Source: JAEEJA01 sp036343175
GTDB taxonomy: Bacteria; Bacillota; Clostridia; Lachnospirales; Lachnospiraceae
Assembly: GCA_036343175.1 (NCBI GenBank)
Contig: JAZASR010000019.1
Coordinates: forward strand, 1-39,410
DNA length: 39,410 nucleotides
Reading direction: 5' to 3'
Position 1 is the stretch's first letter. Each line of letters begins with the position of its first letter. This document shows, piece after piece, positions 31,392-39,410 of the stretch. The position numbers and the translations under genes were made by a program. Under the pieces are notes generated by a model. That model saw nothing but the letters and a program-made list of their open reading frames with translations. It ran no database searches and had not been told where the DNA came from.

Positions 31392-33683
31392 ATGACACAG
31401 AAACTGTACGATATGATGGACTGGGCAGCCATAGAGGAGATCGTTTATTCTGAAGCTGCCAATCCTGAGAAGCTGCTTGGACCGCACTCTTACGGAAGAG
31501 GAAGTCTGGTCTTCGCATTTTTTCCGGGTGCATCCGCTGTTATTTTAAAGAGCTTCAATAAGAAATATGATAAGGCAATGGAACAGGCCGATGAGGCCGG
31601 AGTATTTGCCATATACCTTCCCGTAAAAAATGTTCCCGAGTATTATTATGAAGTTGAATATGAAGACCGCAGGGTGACTGAGAAGGACCCATATCTTTAT
31701 ACATGCCTTTGTGACCCTTCTTATATTAAAAAATTCAACAGCACTGCATTTGCTTCCTGCTATAAGTTCCTTGGAGCGCATCCTGCCCGTGTGACAGGAT
31801 ACGGGGCTAATGCAGATCTTGAGCTTCTGGATACAGATGAGCTGCAAAAAAATGACATTAAGAATACAAGCAGGAGAAGTTCATCCGGAACTTTGGCAAA
31901 GTCTAAGTCCGGAAGGACTGCATCTGAAGACGGGCCTGTAAAGACAGGCATATACTTTTCAGTCTGGGCGCCCGGCGCTATGAGGGTAAGTCTTGTCGGC
32001 GATTTTAATAACTGGGATGGGCGTACTGATCAGATGATGGAAGTACACGGCTCCGGGATATTTGAATTATTTATGCCCGACCTTAAGCCGGGTACGGAGT
32101 ACAAGTTCGAGGTCAAATCCAGTCCTGTAAATACTTTCTTAAAGAAGGATCCATTTGCTTTTGGAACCGGGGCCTCCGGTATTGAAAGCTACCCATACAC
32201 AGACAGCCTATGGATGAAGAAGAGAAATATTACTGAAAAGTCCAGGATCAGCATCTATGAGGTTCATTTAGGTACATGGATGCAGAAGACCGGCAAGGCA
32301 TTAAACTATAGAGAACTTGCAAAGCTCCTTGCTCCATATGCGGAGGAAATGGGCTTCACTCATGTGGAGCTCCTGCCGATAATGGAATTTTCAAATGATG
32401 ATTCTCTTGGATATGAGACGGTCAGTTATTATGCGCCTGCTTCCCGCTACGGCAGTCCGAAAGATCTTATGTTCTTCATTGACTATATGCATAAGAACGG
32501 TATCGGAGTAATACTTGACTGGGTGCCGGCTTACTTTCCGAAGGATCCTGAGGGGCTTATAAGGTTTTCCGGAAAGGCATGCTTCGAATATGACGGCATG
32601 AAGGGCGAGAACACAGTCTGGAATACCAGGATATTTGACTATGGAAAGGCGGAAGTAAGGAATTTCCTGCTTTCATCGGCGGCATACTGGGCTTCGGTCT
32701 ACCATGCTGACGGACTTAATATATCTGCGCTTTCTTCTATGATCCACCTTGATTTCGGCAAGAATTACGGCGAATGGCAGCCAAACATTTATGGCGGTAA
32801 TGAGAATCTTGAAGCGATCGATTTCCTTAAAAGTCTCAATACCTATATGCATGAGCATTATAAGGGCTTCCTTATGATCGGAGAGGATGAGAGCGATTAT
32901 CCTGACCTTACTTCAAAGGAGGAAAACGGACTGGGCTTTGACTTCAAGTGGAATGTAACATGGAAGAATGATTTCTTAAATTACATGAAGACGGACCCGC
33001 TCTTCAGGAAGGGAAGGCATACAGGCCTCACCATGAGCCTGCTCTATGCATATAAGGAAAATTTCATACTTCCATTCGGCCATGATGACTGCTCAGCCGG
33101 CAGGGGCTCGATCCTCATGAAAATGCCGGGCGATATGACCGTCAAATATGGCAACCTGAGGGCAGCATATGGCTTTCTCTTTACTCATCCGGGTAAGAAG
33201 CTTATGTTTATGGGAGATGAATTTGCCGATCCTGACGAATGGAATGGTAAAGATCCTCTTGACCCGGTGGATCTGAACGAAGAGGAGAGAAAATTCAAGA
33301 CCTATATCAAGGATTTGAATGGCCTTCTTGAAAAAAATCCCGCCATTTATGAGCTGGATTCCGTATCAGAAGGCTTTGAGTGGATATCATGTCTGGATTC
33401 CGACCACAGTGTCATATCATTTATCAGATATTCTGAGGATCAGAGAGAAAGTCTGCAGATAGTCATAAACTTTACCCCTGTCCTTTATGAGAACTTCAGG
33501 ATAGGAGTTAAGGAACCTGGTAAATATAAGGAGATATTTAACTCTGATGCTAAGAAATACGGGGGAACTGACCATTTAAATGGTATTGTTTCTTCATCGG
33601 AGATAGGCTGGGATGGCCGTGAGAACAGCGTGAGTCTGGTACTTCCGCCGCTTGGGGTGTGTATCCTTAAGAAGATACAATAA
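31392..33683 (+). CDS. Glycogen branching enzyme homologue with degraded active site
   Basis: A 763-residue GlgB-family protein. It has an N-terminal beta domain (LGPHSYGRGSLVFAFFP), a Ser/Lys-rich linker (about 155-180), CBM48 (FSVWAPGAMRVSLVGDFNNWDG) and a GH13 barrel. Downstream signatures are strong: EWQPNIYGGNENLEAIDFL, GLGFDFKWNVTWKND and HPGKKLMFMGDEF. However, region II reads DGLNISALSSM where GlgB has DGLRVDAVASM: the conserved Arg is Asn443 and the nucleophile Asp is Ser445. Region I has DWVPAYF, with Tyr381 for the usual His. Region III Glu498 and region IV Asp565 remain. Branching activity is therefore not expected; carbohydrate binding may persist. The frame is intact, so this is a pseudoenzyme rather than a pseudogene. 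GAGGGAGGG is its ribosome site; DUF624 is 43 bp before. Confidence 0.9.
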   Translation: MTQKLYDMMDWAAIEEIVYSEAANPEKLLGPHSYGRGSLVFAFFPGASAVILKSFNKKYDKAMEQADEAGVFAIYLPVKNVPEYYYEVEYEDRRVTEKDPYLYTCLCDPSYIKKFNSTAFASCYKFLGAHPARVTGYGANADLELLDTDELQKNDIKNTSRRSSSGTLAKSKSGRTASEDGPVKTGIYFSVWAPGAMRVSLVGDFNNWDGRTDQMMEVHGSGIFELFMPDLKPGTEYKFEVKSSPVNTFLKKDPFAFGTGASGIESYPYTDSLWMKKRNITEKSRISIYEVHLGTWMQKTGKALNYRELAKLLAPYAEEMGFTHVELLPIMEFSNDDSLGYETVSYYAPASRYGSPKDLMFFIDYMHKNGIGVILDWVPAYFPKDPEGLIRFSGKACFEYDGMKGENTVWNTRIFDYGKAEVRNFLLSSAAYWASVYHADGLNISALSSMIHLDFGKNYGEWQPNIYGGNENLEAIDFLKSLNTYMHEHYKGFLMIGEDESDYPDLTSKEENGLGFDFKWNVTWKNDFLNYMKTDPLFRKGRHTGLTMSLLYAYKENFILPFGHDDCSAGRGSILMKMPGDMTVKYGNLRAAYGFLFTHPGKKLMFMGDEFADPDEWNGKDPLDPVDLNEEERKFKTYIKDLNGLLEKNPAIYELDSVSEGFEWISCLDSDHSVISFIRYSEDQRESLQIVINFTPVLYENFRIGVKEPGKYKEIFNSDAKKYGGTDHLNGIVSSSEIGWDGRENSVSLVLPPLGVCILKKIQ

Positions 33684-33693
33684 AAGCAGGAAT

Positions 33694-33802
33694 ATTAAAG
33701 AAAGTAAGAGAATAGCTTTTCATCACAGGATAATTAAGGAAAGTAAGAGAATAGCTTTTTATCACGTGATAATTAAAGAAAGTAAGAGAAAAGCAGACAT
33801 CT
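33694..33802 (+). repeat. 39-bp tandem repeat, 2.8 copies
   Basis: ATTAARGAAAGTAAGAGAA begins at 33694, 33733 and 33772; the period is 39 bp. Copies 1 and 2 continue with TAGCTTTT.ATCAC; copy 3 diverges after 19 bases. The array starts 10 bases after the branching-enzyme homologue stop and runs to the mscS start. The purine run GAAAGTAAGAGAA may act as a weak ribosome site. Confidence 0.9.
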
Positions 33803-34888
33803 ATGTTAAACAAAATCAGGAAAGTTATAAACAGAGTAATGAAGGCGGGTGCAGGGTTAAGGGCATCATTGCTGCTGAGCCTTACATTTATCGCACAGAC
33901 ATCAGGAGTTTTGGAAGGCTCTGTGATAGCATTTGCTGCCGGATCGTCTTCATCATCATCTTCCTCATCATCAGCTTCTTCATCATCGGCAGGAACAGTT
34001 GCTGATCAGGCTGAGGAGGTTGTGGATGCCCTATCTGATGACTCCACGTCAGTCAAGGAAAAGACAAACTTCCTTATGGATTATATTATGTCTCAGAGAG
34101 AACCGGTCATGAATTTCATAAAGAAGCTGCTCATTGCGATCATCATCTTTTATCTGGGCACCCTGCTCATTAAGCTTATTCTTAACATCCTGAATAAGTC
34201 AATGAAGAAGGCAAAGGTAGAGATAAGCGTTCACAAGTTCGTTCTTTCATTCGCCAAGGCAGTCCTTTACATATTGCTTATATTTGTGGCAGCGGGCATC
34301 CTCGGCATTGGCGGAAGCTCTATAGTAGCTATCGTTGGTTCTGCGGGTCTTACCATTGGTCTTGCCCTGCAGGGTTCTTTAAGCAACTTTGCCGGCGGGG
34401 TGCTGATACTTGTGCTGAAGCCATTCAGGGTCGGCGACTATATCGTAACTTCGAGCGGCGAAGGCACCGTAACACAGATAGATATATTCTATACAAGGCT
34501 TCTTACAGTTGATAATAAAGTGACAGTCCTTCCTAACGGACTTTTGTCCAATCAGTCCGTCGTAAATGTTTCCAGGATGGAAGACCGGTACCTGATAGTA
34601 CCATTTATGGTGTCGACAGCCTCTGACTATGAAGCCATAAAGAAGACCATCATGGATCAGGTGAAAAAAGATGATATTTTCCAGGACAGGGCTGAAAATA
34701 CCATAGTTATTGATAATATGATGCCTTCATACATTAAGTCTTCTCTTAAGGTATGGGTATCCAATAAAGACTACTGGCCGGCAGATGAGAGGGCTAAGAA
34801 TATTATTAGGGACGCTCTTCTTAAATATAGAGCGGCCGGCATAAATGTTAAAAATGATAAGGGATCTTCCGGGGACCTGGTGAAATAA
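33803..34888 (+). CDS. Small-conductance mechanosensitive channel, MscS family
   Basis: A 361-residue channel that releases osmolytes under hypo-osmotic shock. Residues 20-45 are a signal/TM segment, followed by a run of about 20 Ser (residues about 48-67), unusual in the family. Three more hydrophobic segments follow (about 108-130, 145-167 and the pore helix about 170-200: GSAGLTIGLALQGSLSNFAGG). The signature KPFRVGDYIVTSSGEGTVTQI and VTVLPNGLLSNQSVVNVS begins the cytoplasmic beta domain. Length is above E. coli MscS (286) because of the N-terminal part. The ribosome site is weak and lies in the 39-bp repeat. Confidence 0.92.
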   Translation: MLNKIRKVINRVMKAGAGLRASLLLSLTFIAQTSGVLEGSVIAFAAGSSSSSSSSSSASSSSAGTVADQAEEVVDALSDDSTSVKEKTNFLMDYIMSQREPVMNFIKKLLIAIIIFYLGTLLIKLILNILNKSMKKAKVEISVHKFVLSFAKAVLYILLIFVAAGILGIGGSSIVAIVGSAGLTIGLALQGSLSNFAGGVLILVLKPFRVGDYIVTSSGEGTVTQIDIFYTRLLTVDNKVTVLPNGLLSNQSVVNVSRMEDRYLIVPFMVSTASDYEAIKKTIMDQVKKDDIFQDRAENTIVIDNMMPSYIKSSLKVWVSNKDYWPADERAKNIIRDALLKYRAAGINVKNDKGSSGDLVK

Positions 34889-34906
34889 AGTAAGAATATA
34901 ATGTCC

Positions 34907-34935
34907 TTGACATCATGAATATATGAGAAGATAAT
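34907..34935 (+). promoter_or_regulatory. Promoter of corA
   Basis: TTGACA (34907-34912), a 17-bp spacer, GATAAT (34930-34935); about 55-base leader. Confidence 0.8.
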
Positions 34936-34997
34936 TTATCTGATTTTAAAGGGAGAGAATATCCAGAAGATTATATAAGACGGGATGGTGACAGGAG

Positions 34998-35933
34998 ATG
35001 CTCAGAATATACAGAACCGATGACCAGAAGCTGCATACAGAGGTTAAGATGGACCCGGGATGCTGGATCAATCTTGTAGACCCGACGACCGATGAGGCCG
35101 AAGACGTGGCAGACGCACTTGACCTGGATGTCCATGACGTACTGGCAGCACGAGATGAAGAAGAAAGTTCCCGTATTGAGCTTGAAGATAATTATACGCT
35201 TATCCTTGTCGATATTCCGACACCTGAGACCATTCACGGCAAGGAAAGCTACACGACAATCCCTATGGGCATCATCCTTACCCAGGAGCATATAGTAACT
35301 GTATGTACCGTTGAGACTCCGGTGCTTCAGCCGTTCCTTGACGGAAGAGTAAGGGAATTCTCCACGAAGAAAAAGCTCAGATTCGTATATCAGATCCTCT
35401 TTCGTATAGCTACCCTTTATCAGGTAAACCTCCGCCTTATTGATAAGAAAAGGACAGCATTGGAAGAAAAGATCGGTCATGAAGACGTCGACCTTCTTGA
35501 CCTTCATACACTTGAGTCGACACTGGTTTACTTTGCAACATCTCTTCGTGCCAATGACGCTGTGCTTGATCGTCTGACCCGCTACAAGCGCCTTGAACAG
35601 TACGACGAGGATAAAGAACTTCTCGACGATATCATCATAGAGAATAAACAGGCCATCGAGATGACCACGATCTACCGAGACATCTTAAGCGGAACACGCG
35701 AGCTTTTGTCTTCAGTTATTGACAAGAAGATGAATAATGTCATCAAATACCTGACATCCATCACCCTTGTCTTAGGTATTCCAAACATAATTTCCGGTTT
35801 TTACGGCATGAACGTCAATTCAGCTTCAGTGCCTCTTGGAAGCTCTACCCACGGCTTCATCACGGTCGTTCTCTTTACGACGCTGGTGTGCCTTGTTACA
35901 TTCCTTGTACTTAAGAGGAAGAAGATGCTGTGA
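34998..35933 (+). CDS. corA: CorA-family Mg2+/divalent cation transporter
   Basis: A 311-residue membrane channel. The N-terminal cytoplasmic domain begins MLRIYRTDDQKL...GCWINLVDPT and continues with TRYKRLEQYDEDKELLDD. Two C-terminal transmembrane helices carry the signature YGMNV (IISGFYGMNVNSA) between them and a basic end (KRKKML). The start is supported by family conservation, but AGGAG abuts the ATG with no spacing; GGGATGG 11 bases upstream may be the working site. The stop codon ends one base before the convergent ABC-F gene. Confidence 0.92.
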   Translation: MLRIYRTDDQKLHTEVKMDPGCWINLVDPTTDEAEDVADALDLDVHDVLAARDEEESSRIELEDNYTLILVDIPTPETIHGKESYTTIPMGIILTQEHIVTVCTVETPVLQPFLDGRVREFSTKKKLRFVYQILFRIATLYQVNLRLIDKKRTALEEKIGHEDVDLLDLHTLESTLVYFATSLRANDAVLDRLTRYKRLEQYDEDKELLDDIIIENKQAIEMTTIYRDILSGTRELLSSVIDKKMNNVIKYLTSITLVLGIPNIISGFYGMNVNSASVPLGSSTHGFITVVLFTTLVCLVTFLVLKRKKML

Positions 35934-38066
35934 TCATCCCATAAGCTCTTTTATCTGTCCTGAAAGCTCGTCCCACTCCTCCATGAGAGTGAGAAGCTTT
36001 TCATCAAGTGCGTCATACTCCTTCTGAGCATTATAGAGACCGGCTGTATCGGTTCCGTTAGCCGGGTCAGCCATGAATTCTTCTAGTTCATGGCTCTTTT
36101 CTTCACACTCTGAAATTTCCTTTTCTTTCCCTGCAAGAGAAGCATTGAGCTTTTTGAGTTTATTCTTAAGCTCCTTCTCCTGGGCATATGTGAGCGGTCT
36201 TTCAGGGGAATAGGATACGGTCGTGTCTAAGGCACTATTCATAGGACCTGCCGCATGATTATCCATGTCTTTCGATGCGGATACAGGTCCATCCATCGGA
36301 TCTTGAGCGTTATTTACGGAAGGAGCAGAGTAAATATCATTACCTGTATGCGCGGCCGAGAGCAGATGTCCACCAGCATTGACCTGGCTTATAGCTGAGT
36401 CGGACAGGGCATCGGTAATGCCATTTGCTCTTTCTGTATCTTCCTTCTTTTCAAGATAATAATCATAATTGCCTATATATCTGAGCAGTTTATGATGCGT
36501 AAGATTGAGGATGCCTGTTGAGACCTTATTAATGAAATATCTGTCGTGGGATACGAATAACACAGTACCCTCGTAATTAACAAGGGCGTGTTCCAGTATC
36601 TCACGGGATTCTATATCCAGGTGGTTCGTAGGCTCATCGAGCATGAGAAAGTTTGCATCGGACAGCATGAGCTTACAGAGGGATACACGGCTCTGTTCGC
36701 CTCCTGACAGGCTGCCGATGACCTTGTAGACATCATCGCCTGTAAACAGGAATGACGCGAGCAGATTCCTTATCCTGGTATTCGTAAGATCGGGGTAGTC
36801 ATCGTGAATCTCGTCAAATATGGTCTTTAAAGGGTCAAGGACCTGATGGGCCTGGTCAAAGTAGCCCGGATAAATATCTGTACCGGTACGGATAGTACCT
36901 GCATCAGCGCTTTCGAGTCCGTTTATTATTTTAAGGATAGTTGTCTTGCCGGTGCCGTTATCACCTATAATAGCGATTCTTTCACCCTTATGAATGTCAA
37001 ATGATATGTCATCAAAAAGTTCCTTGCCGGGAAAGCTTTTCTTAAGACCCTTTACAGTCAGAACATCATTGCCGCCTGCTATTCTCGGTGTAAACTTAAG
37101 AGACATCTCTGCATTGTCATCTAAAGGCTTCTCGATCAGTTCTATCTTATTCAGAGCCTTTTCACGGGATTCCGCGCGTTTTATGCTCTTTTCGCGGTTG
37201 AAGCGCCTAAGGGTCGTGATGACCTGCTCCTGGTGGCTTATTTCCTTCTGCTGCTTTAAGTACTCACGCATGCGGGTCTCCATGAGTTGGGCCTTCTTGT
37301 ATGAGAAGTCGTCATAATTGCCCTTGTATTCGTGCGCTGTGCCATTGCTTATCTCTATTACGTTATTTACTATCCTGTTTAAGAAATATCTGTCGTGGGC
37401 AACGATTATAACAGTGCCCCTGTAGCCGGACAGATAACCTTCAAGGAAGTTAATGGAGCTCATGTCCAGATGGTTTGTAGGCTCGTCCAGGACTATAAGG
37501 TCAGGAGAGTTCATGAGCATCCTGCCAAGCGCTATTCTTGTCTTCTCACCGCCGGAAAGGTCATAGCACGGTCTTGAGAAGTCAGTTTCCTTAAAGCCCA
37601 GGCCTTTAAGTATGCCTGCAGCCTCGCTTCTTAATGCATAGCCGTTTTTCTTATCGAACTCCTCGTGGAGTCTGGCCTGGAGTTTTATGAGAGAGTCGAG
37701 AGATGATGAAGATGCAGTATTTGTATGACCGTCTGACAGCAGGTTTATCTCATCATTTATATCAGAGAGCTTTTTCTCAAGTTCCAGAATATCCTGCCTT
37801 GCAGCAAGCATCTCATCATATATGGTCCTGTCAGAATCGAATGTCTGGTTCTGCATTACAAAACCGGTAGTGGTGTCCTTTTTTAATATTATGCTTCCTG
37901 AGTCAGGACTGTACTCTCCGGCAAGCATCTTTATGATAGTGGATTTGCCGCAGCCGTTCTTACCTACCAGGGCGGTCTTTGAATGTTCATTTATATGGAA
38001 TGTAACGTCCTTAAGCACTTCATCGCCATTGAAGGCTTTGGAAACGTGACTGACTTCGAGTATCAT
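35934..38066 (-). CDS. ABC-F ATPase
   Basis: A 710-residue soluble protein of the ABC-F class, which acts on ribosomes in translation or antibiotic resistance; it has no membrane domain. The start at 38066 is chosen because AGGA then lies 10 bases away; the ATG at 38075 is only one base after it. First ABC domain: GKNGCGKST, LSGGEKTRIALGRML, LIVLDEPTNHLD. Second: GDNGTGKTT, LSGGEQSRVSLCKL, FLMLDEPTNHLD. Between them is the charged interdomain linker (about 240-320) with REYLKQQKEI. After the second domain come a disordered stretch (about 550-625) and a C-terminal coiled coil. It resembles housekeeping YdiF/Uup types more than known resistance types, but this cannot be settled here. Confidence 0.93.
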   Translation of the reverse strand: MILEVSHVSKAFNGDEVLKDVTFHINEHSKTALVGKNGCGKSTIIKMLAGEYSPDSGSIILKKDTTTGFVMQNQTFDSDRTIYDEMLAARQDILELEKKLSDINDEINLLSDGHTNTASSSSLDSLIKLQARLHEEFDKKNGYALRSEAAGILKGLGFKETDFSRPCYDLSGGEKTRIALGRMLMNSPDLIVLDEPTNHLDMSSINFLEGYLSGYRGTVIIVAHDRYFLNRIVNNVIEISNGTAHEYKGNYDDFSYKKAQLMETRMREYLKQQKEISHQEQVITTLRRFNREKSIKRAESREKALNKIELIEKPLDDNAEMSLKFTPRIAGGNDVLTVKGLKKSFPGKELFDDISFDIHKGERIAIIGDNGTGKTTILKIINGLESADAGTIRTGTDIYPGYFDQAHQVLDPLKTIFDEIHDDYPDLTNTRIRNLLASFLFTGDDVYKVIGSLSGGEQSRVSLCKLMLSDANFLMLDEPTNHLDIESREILEHALVNYEGTVLFVSHDRYFINKVSTGILNLTHHKLLRYIGNYDYYLEKKEDTERANGITDALSDSAISQVNAGGHLLSAAHTGNDIYSAPSVNNAQDPMDGPVSASKDMDNHAAGPMNSALDTTVSYSPERPLTYAQEKELKNKLKKLNASLAGKEKEISECEEKSHELEEFMADPANGTDTAGLYNAQKEYDALDEKLLTLMEEWDELSGQIKELMG

Positions 38067-38103
38067 CTGTATCATATCCTTTCATTTCTTTTGGAACTCT
38101 AAT

Positions 38104-38132
38104 ATTATATTTTAATCATGGACCATTAGCAA
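38104..38132 (-). promoter_or_regulatory. Promoter of the ABC-F gene
   Basis: On the minus strand: TTGCTA (38132-38127), a 17-bp spacer, TATAAT (38109-38104), just upstream of the ribosome site. Confidence 0.7.
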
Positions 38133-38266
38133 GGAAGTTTATTATGATAGTACAGGAGCAAAGAAGGATATAAATTCAATATTATGACTATTTTCTTCAT
38201 GATATATAAAGATTAACAATTATGCATTTTGTCAGATGATAAGGTAAAAAAAGGCATATATTTTAA

Positions 38267-38295
38267 TTGAATGTGAAATTATATTGTGCTAAAAT
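38267..38295 (+). promoter_or_regulatory. Promoter of the PocR-chemoreceptor gene
   Basis: TTGAAT (38267-38272), a 17-bp spacer, TAAAAT (38290-38295); leader of about 60 bases. Confidence 0.72.
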
Positions 38296-38359
38296 GACTT
38301 TGTCCTTAAATTGGCATTGTGCCATATGATGTTTTTTGTTAATTGTGAAGGGAGATATC

Positions 38360-39130
38360 ATGAAGATAGAAGATTTTTGCGATATGGATAAGTTCGGCGA
38401 GATCATGAAGAATTGGGCAGAAGCTACAGGTCTTGCCTGTGTCGCTGTAGGTGAAGATGGAAATTACATTTCTGATTCATATAATTTCACAGATTTCTGT
38501 ATGAAATATACAAGAGGCAGTGAGGAAGGCCGCAGAAGATGCGAGAAGTGTGACCGTGAAGGCAAGGGGATCTATTATTGCCATGCAGGACTTATGGACT
38601 TCGCTATCGACCTTGAAATTAACGGCAGGAAGTATGGTCAGGTCATCGGAGGTCAGATACTCCCTGAGAATCCTGATGAGGATAAATTCAGACAGACTGC
38701 AAGAGAGCTGGGAGTTGATCCGGACCGCTATATTGAAGCCCTTCACAAGGTAAATATAAGTACTGAGTCAAGGATCAATGCTTCTGCGGAGCTTCTTGGC
38801 CAGGTACTCAATAACTATATTAATGCCCAGTATTATAGCAATATGTCTGAGAAGACCATTCATAAGCTTGCCGATGGTATCGAGCATACACAGGGTCTTG
38901 TGAAGGATATTATAAAATGTACAGATGACCTGAAGAGCATAGAGAAGAAGCAGAATATAGTTGCACTTAACGCAAGCATAGAAGCCGCAAGAGTTGGCCA
39001 GGCAGGCGCAGGTTTTGCAGTAGTTGCCAAGGAAGTACAGAAGCTTGCTATGTCAAGTACTGAAGCTAATAAGAAGATAGAGTCTATAGTCGGCGAGATC
39101 GCTGATACTGTAAAAGGACTTACCGATTGA
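38360..39130 (+). CDS. Soluble PocR-domain chemoreceptor-like protein
   Basis: A 256-residue cytoplasmic protein. The start at 38360 is preferred because AAGGGAG (38348-38354) precedes it; the frame opens earlier at a TTG. Residues about 1-150 are a PocR-type sensory domain with four Cys in FCMKY, RCEKC and YYCHAG, consistent with a metal or redox-centre ligand set, and GGQILPENPDEDKFR. Residues about 165-256 are a short methyl-accepting chemotaxis signalling hairpin with the tip IVALNASIEAARVGQAGAGF and VVAKEVQKLA. There are no transmembrane or HAMP segments, and the coiled coil is far shorter than in full receptors. It probably senses a small molecule and signals through CheA/CheW. Followed by a terminator-like array. 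Confidence 0.88.
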   Translation: MKIEDFCDMDKFGEIMKNWAEATGLACVAVGEDGNYISDSYNFTDFCMKYTRGSEEGRRRCEKCDREGKGIYYCHAGLMDFAIDLEINGRKYGQVIGGQILPENPDEDKFRQTARELGVDPDRYIEALHKVNISTESRINASAELLGQVLNNYINAQYYSNMSEKTIHKLADGIEHTQGLVKDIIKCTDDLKSIEKKQNIVALNASIEAARVGQAGAGFAVVAKEVQKLAMSSTEANKKIESIVGEIADTVKGLTD

Positions 39131-39177
39131 TATTTTACTGAGTTTGTTGTCTGCTTATAATTAGGCAGATTATAATG

Positions 39178-39410
39178 CAGCGAGCATGCTGAAGCCAGTG
39201 AAAAAGCCTCCAAAATCAAGAAAAAGGTGTTTTGGAGGCTTTTTTAGCGGTGCGAGCGGGCAGAAGCCAGTGAAAAAGCCTCCAAAATTAAGAAAAAGGT
39301 GTTTTTGGAGGCTTTATATAGTGGTGCGAGCGGGCAGAAGCCAGTGAAAAAGCCTCCAAAATTAAGAAAAAGGTGTTTTTGGAGGCTTTATATAGTGGTG
39401 CGAGCGGACA
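39178..39410 (+). repeat. Array of terminator-like hairpins, period 72-74 bp, runs off the window
   Basis: Three units begin near 39178, 39250 and 39323, and the start of a fourth (GTGCGAGCGGACA) is cut by the window edge. Each has GCGAGCRKGC.GAAGCCAGTG, then stem arm AAAAAGCCTCCAAAA, a short purine loop with AAGAAAAAGG, and TTTTGGAGGCTTT. Hairpins are at 39201-39246, 39273-39315 and 39347-39389. Only the first ends in a clean T-run; the others end TTTATATA. The layout mirrors the array at 1551-1814. Confidence 0.92.

Noticed and set aside
31392..33683. Calling the GlgB homologue a pseudogene
   Set aside because: The reading frame is intact over full length with all structural motifs; only catalytic residues differ, so it is called a pseudoenzyme.
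35934..38066. Antibiotic-resistance call for the ABC-F protein
   Set aside because: The family includes both resistance and housekeeping members; no resistance-specific feature could be seen.
1..39410. Prophage, integrative element or insertion sequence
   Set aside because: No integrase, transposase, phage structural gene or tRNA attachment site was found; genes are housekeeping in type.

Overview
The window looks like chromosomal DNA of an anaerobic Firmicute, most likely a Lachnospiraceae member (Butyrivibrio/Oribacterium-like; genus is a guess). The signs are moderately AT-rich DNA with strong GGAGG ribosome sites, several TTG starts, a biotin-dependent Na+-pumping decarboxylase cluster, an oxygen/NO-scavenging flavodiiron protein, a MetH without reactivation domain, a T-box leader, and many small-protein families typical of that group. 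No rRNA, tRNA, insertion sequence, prophage or CRISPR array was seen.

Layout. 1-1978: an AT-rich accessory stretch with a 43-bp tandem array, a PD-(D/E)XK-like protein of unknown role, and an array of terminator-like hairpins. 1979-7742: a five-gene cluster for a biotin-dependent carboxyl-transfer complex with two different carboxyltransferase subunits, a lipoprotein-fused gamma subunit, the biotin carrier and the Na+-pump beta subunit, ended by a strong terminator. 7844-12839: a secreted SH3b-NlpC/P60 cell-wall hydrolase and two FAD-dependent oxidoreductases. 12878-15226 (minus strand): a CstA-type transporter behind a complete T-box riboswitch with its own promoter. 15503-18825: a fused ThrE-type exporter, a glutaredoxin-like protein and a flavodiiron protein. 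18826-19335: no gene, but a 429-bp element that folds into a very long hairpin plus a second hairpin closed by 16-bp terminal inverted repeats. 19336-21912: MetH. 22021-25900 (minus strand): GT2 glycosyltransferase, CNNM/CorC-type membrane protein, AsnS. 26193-34888 (plus strand): citrate synthase, a HAD-GNAT fusion, DUF1015, DUF624, a branching-enzyme homologue that has lost catalytic residues, and MscS. 34998-38066: CorA and an ABC-F ATPase, convergent with abutting stop codons. 38360-39130: a soluble PocR-chemoreceptor protein, followed by a second terminator-like array that runs off the window.

Most genes are ordinary housekeeping or metabolic genes: carboxylation/decarboxylation, one citrate-cycle entry enzyme, one-carbon/methionine metabolism, envelope and ion homeostasis. 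The unusual material is mostly non-coding. The giant hairpin element before metH stands out. In addition, nearly every long plus-strand spacer carries its own private tandem repeat (17, 20, 28, 39, 43, 47, 53 or about 73 bp), often starting at or next to a stop codon. The other strong oddities are the catalytically degraded GlgB homologue and the T-box in front of cstA.

Several starts were moved inward from the longest open frame because a ribosome site lies inside the longer version; each case is stated in its entry. All family assignments come from reading motifs by eye, without database searches.
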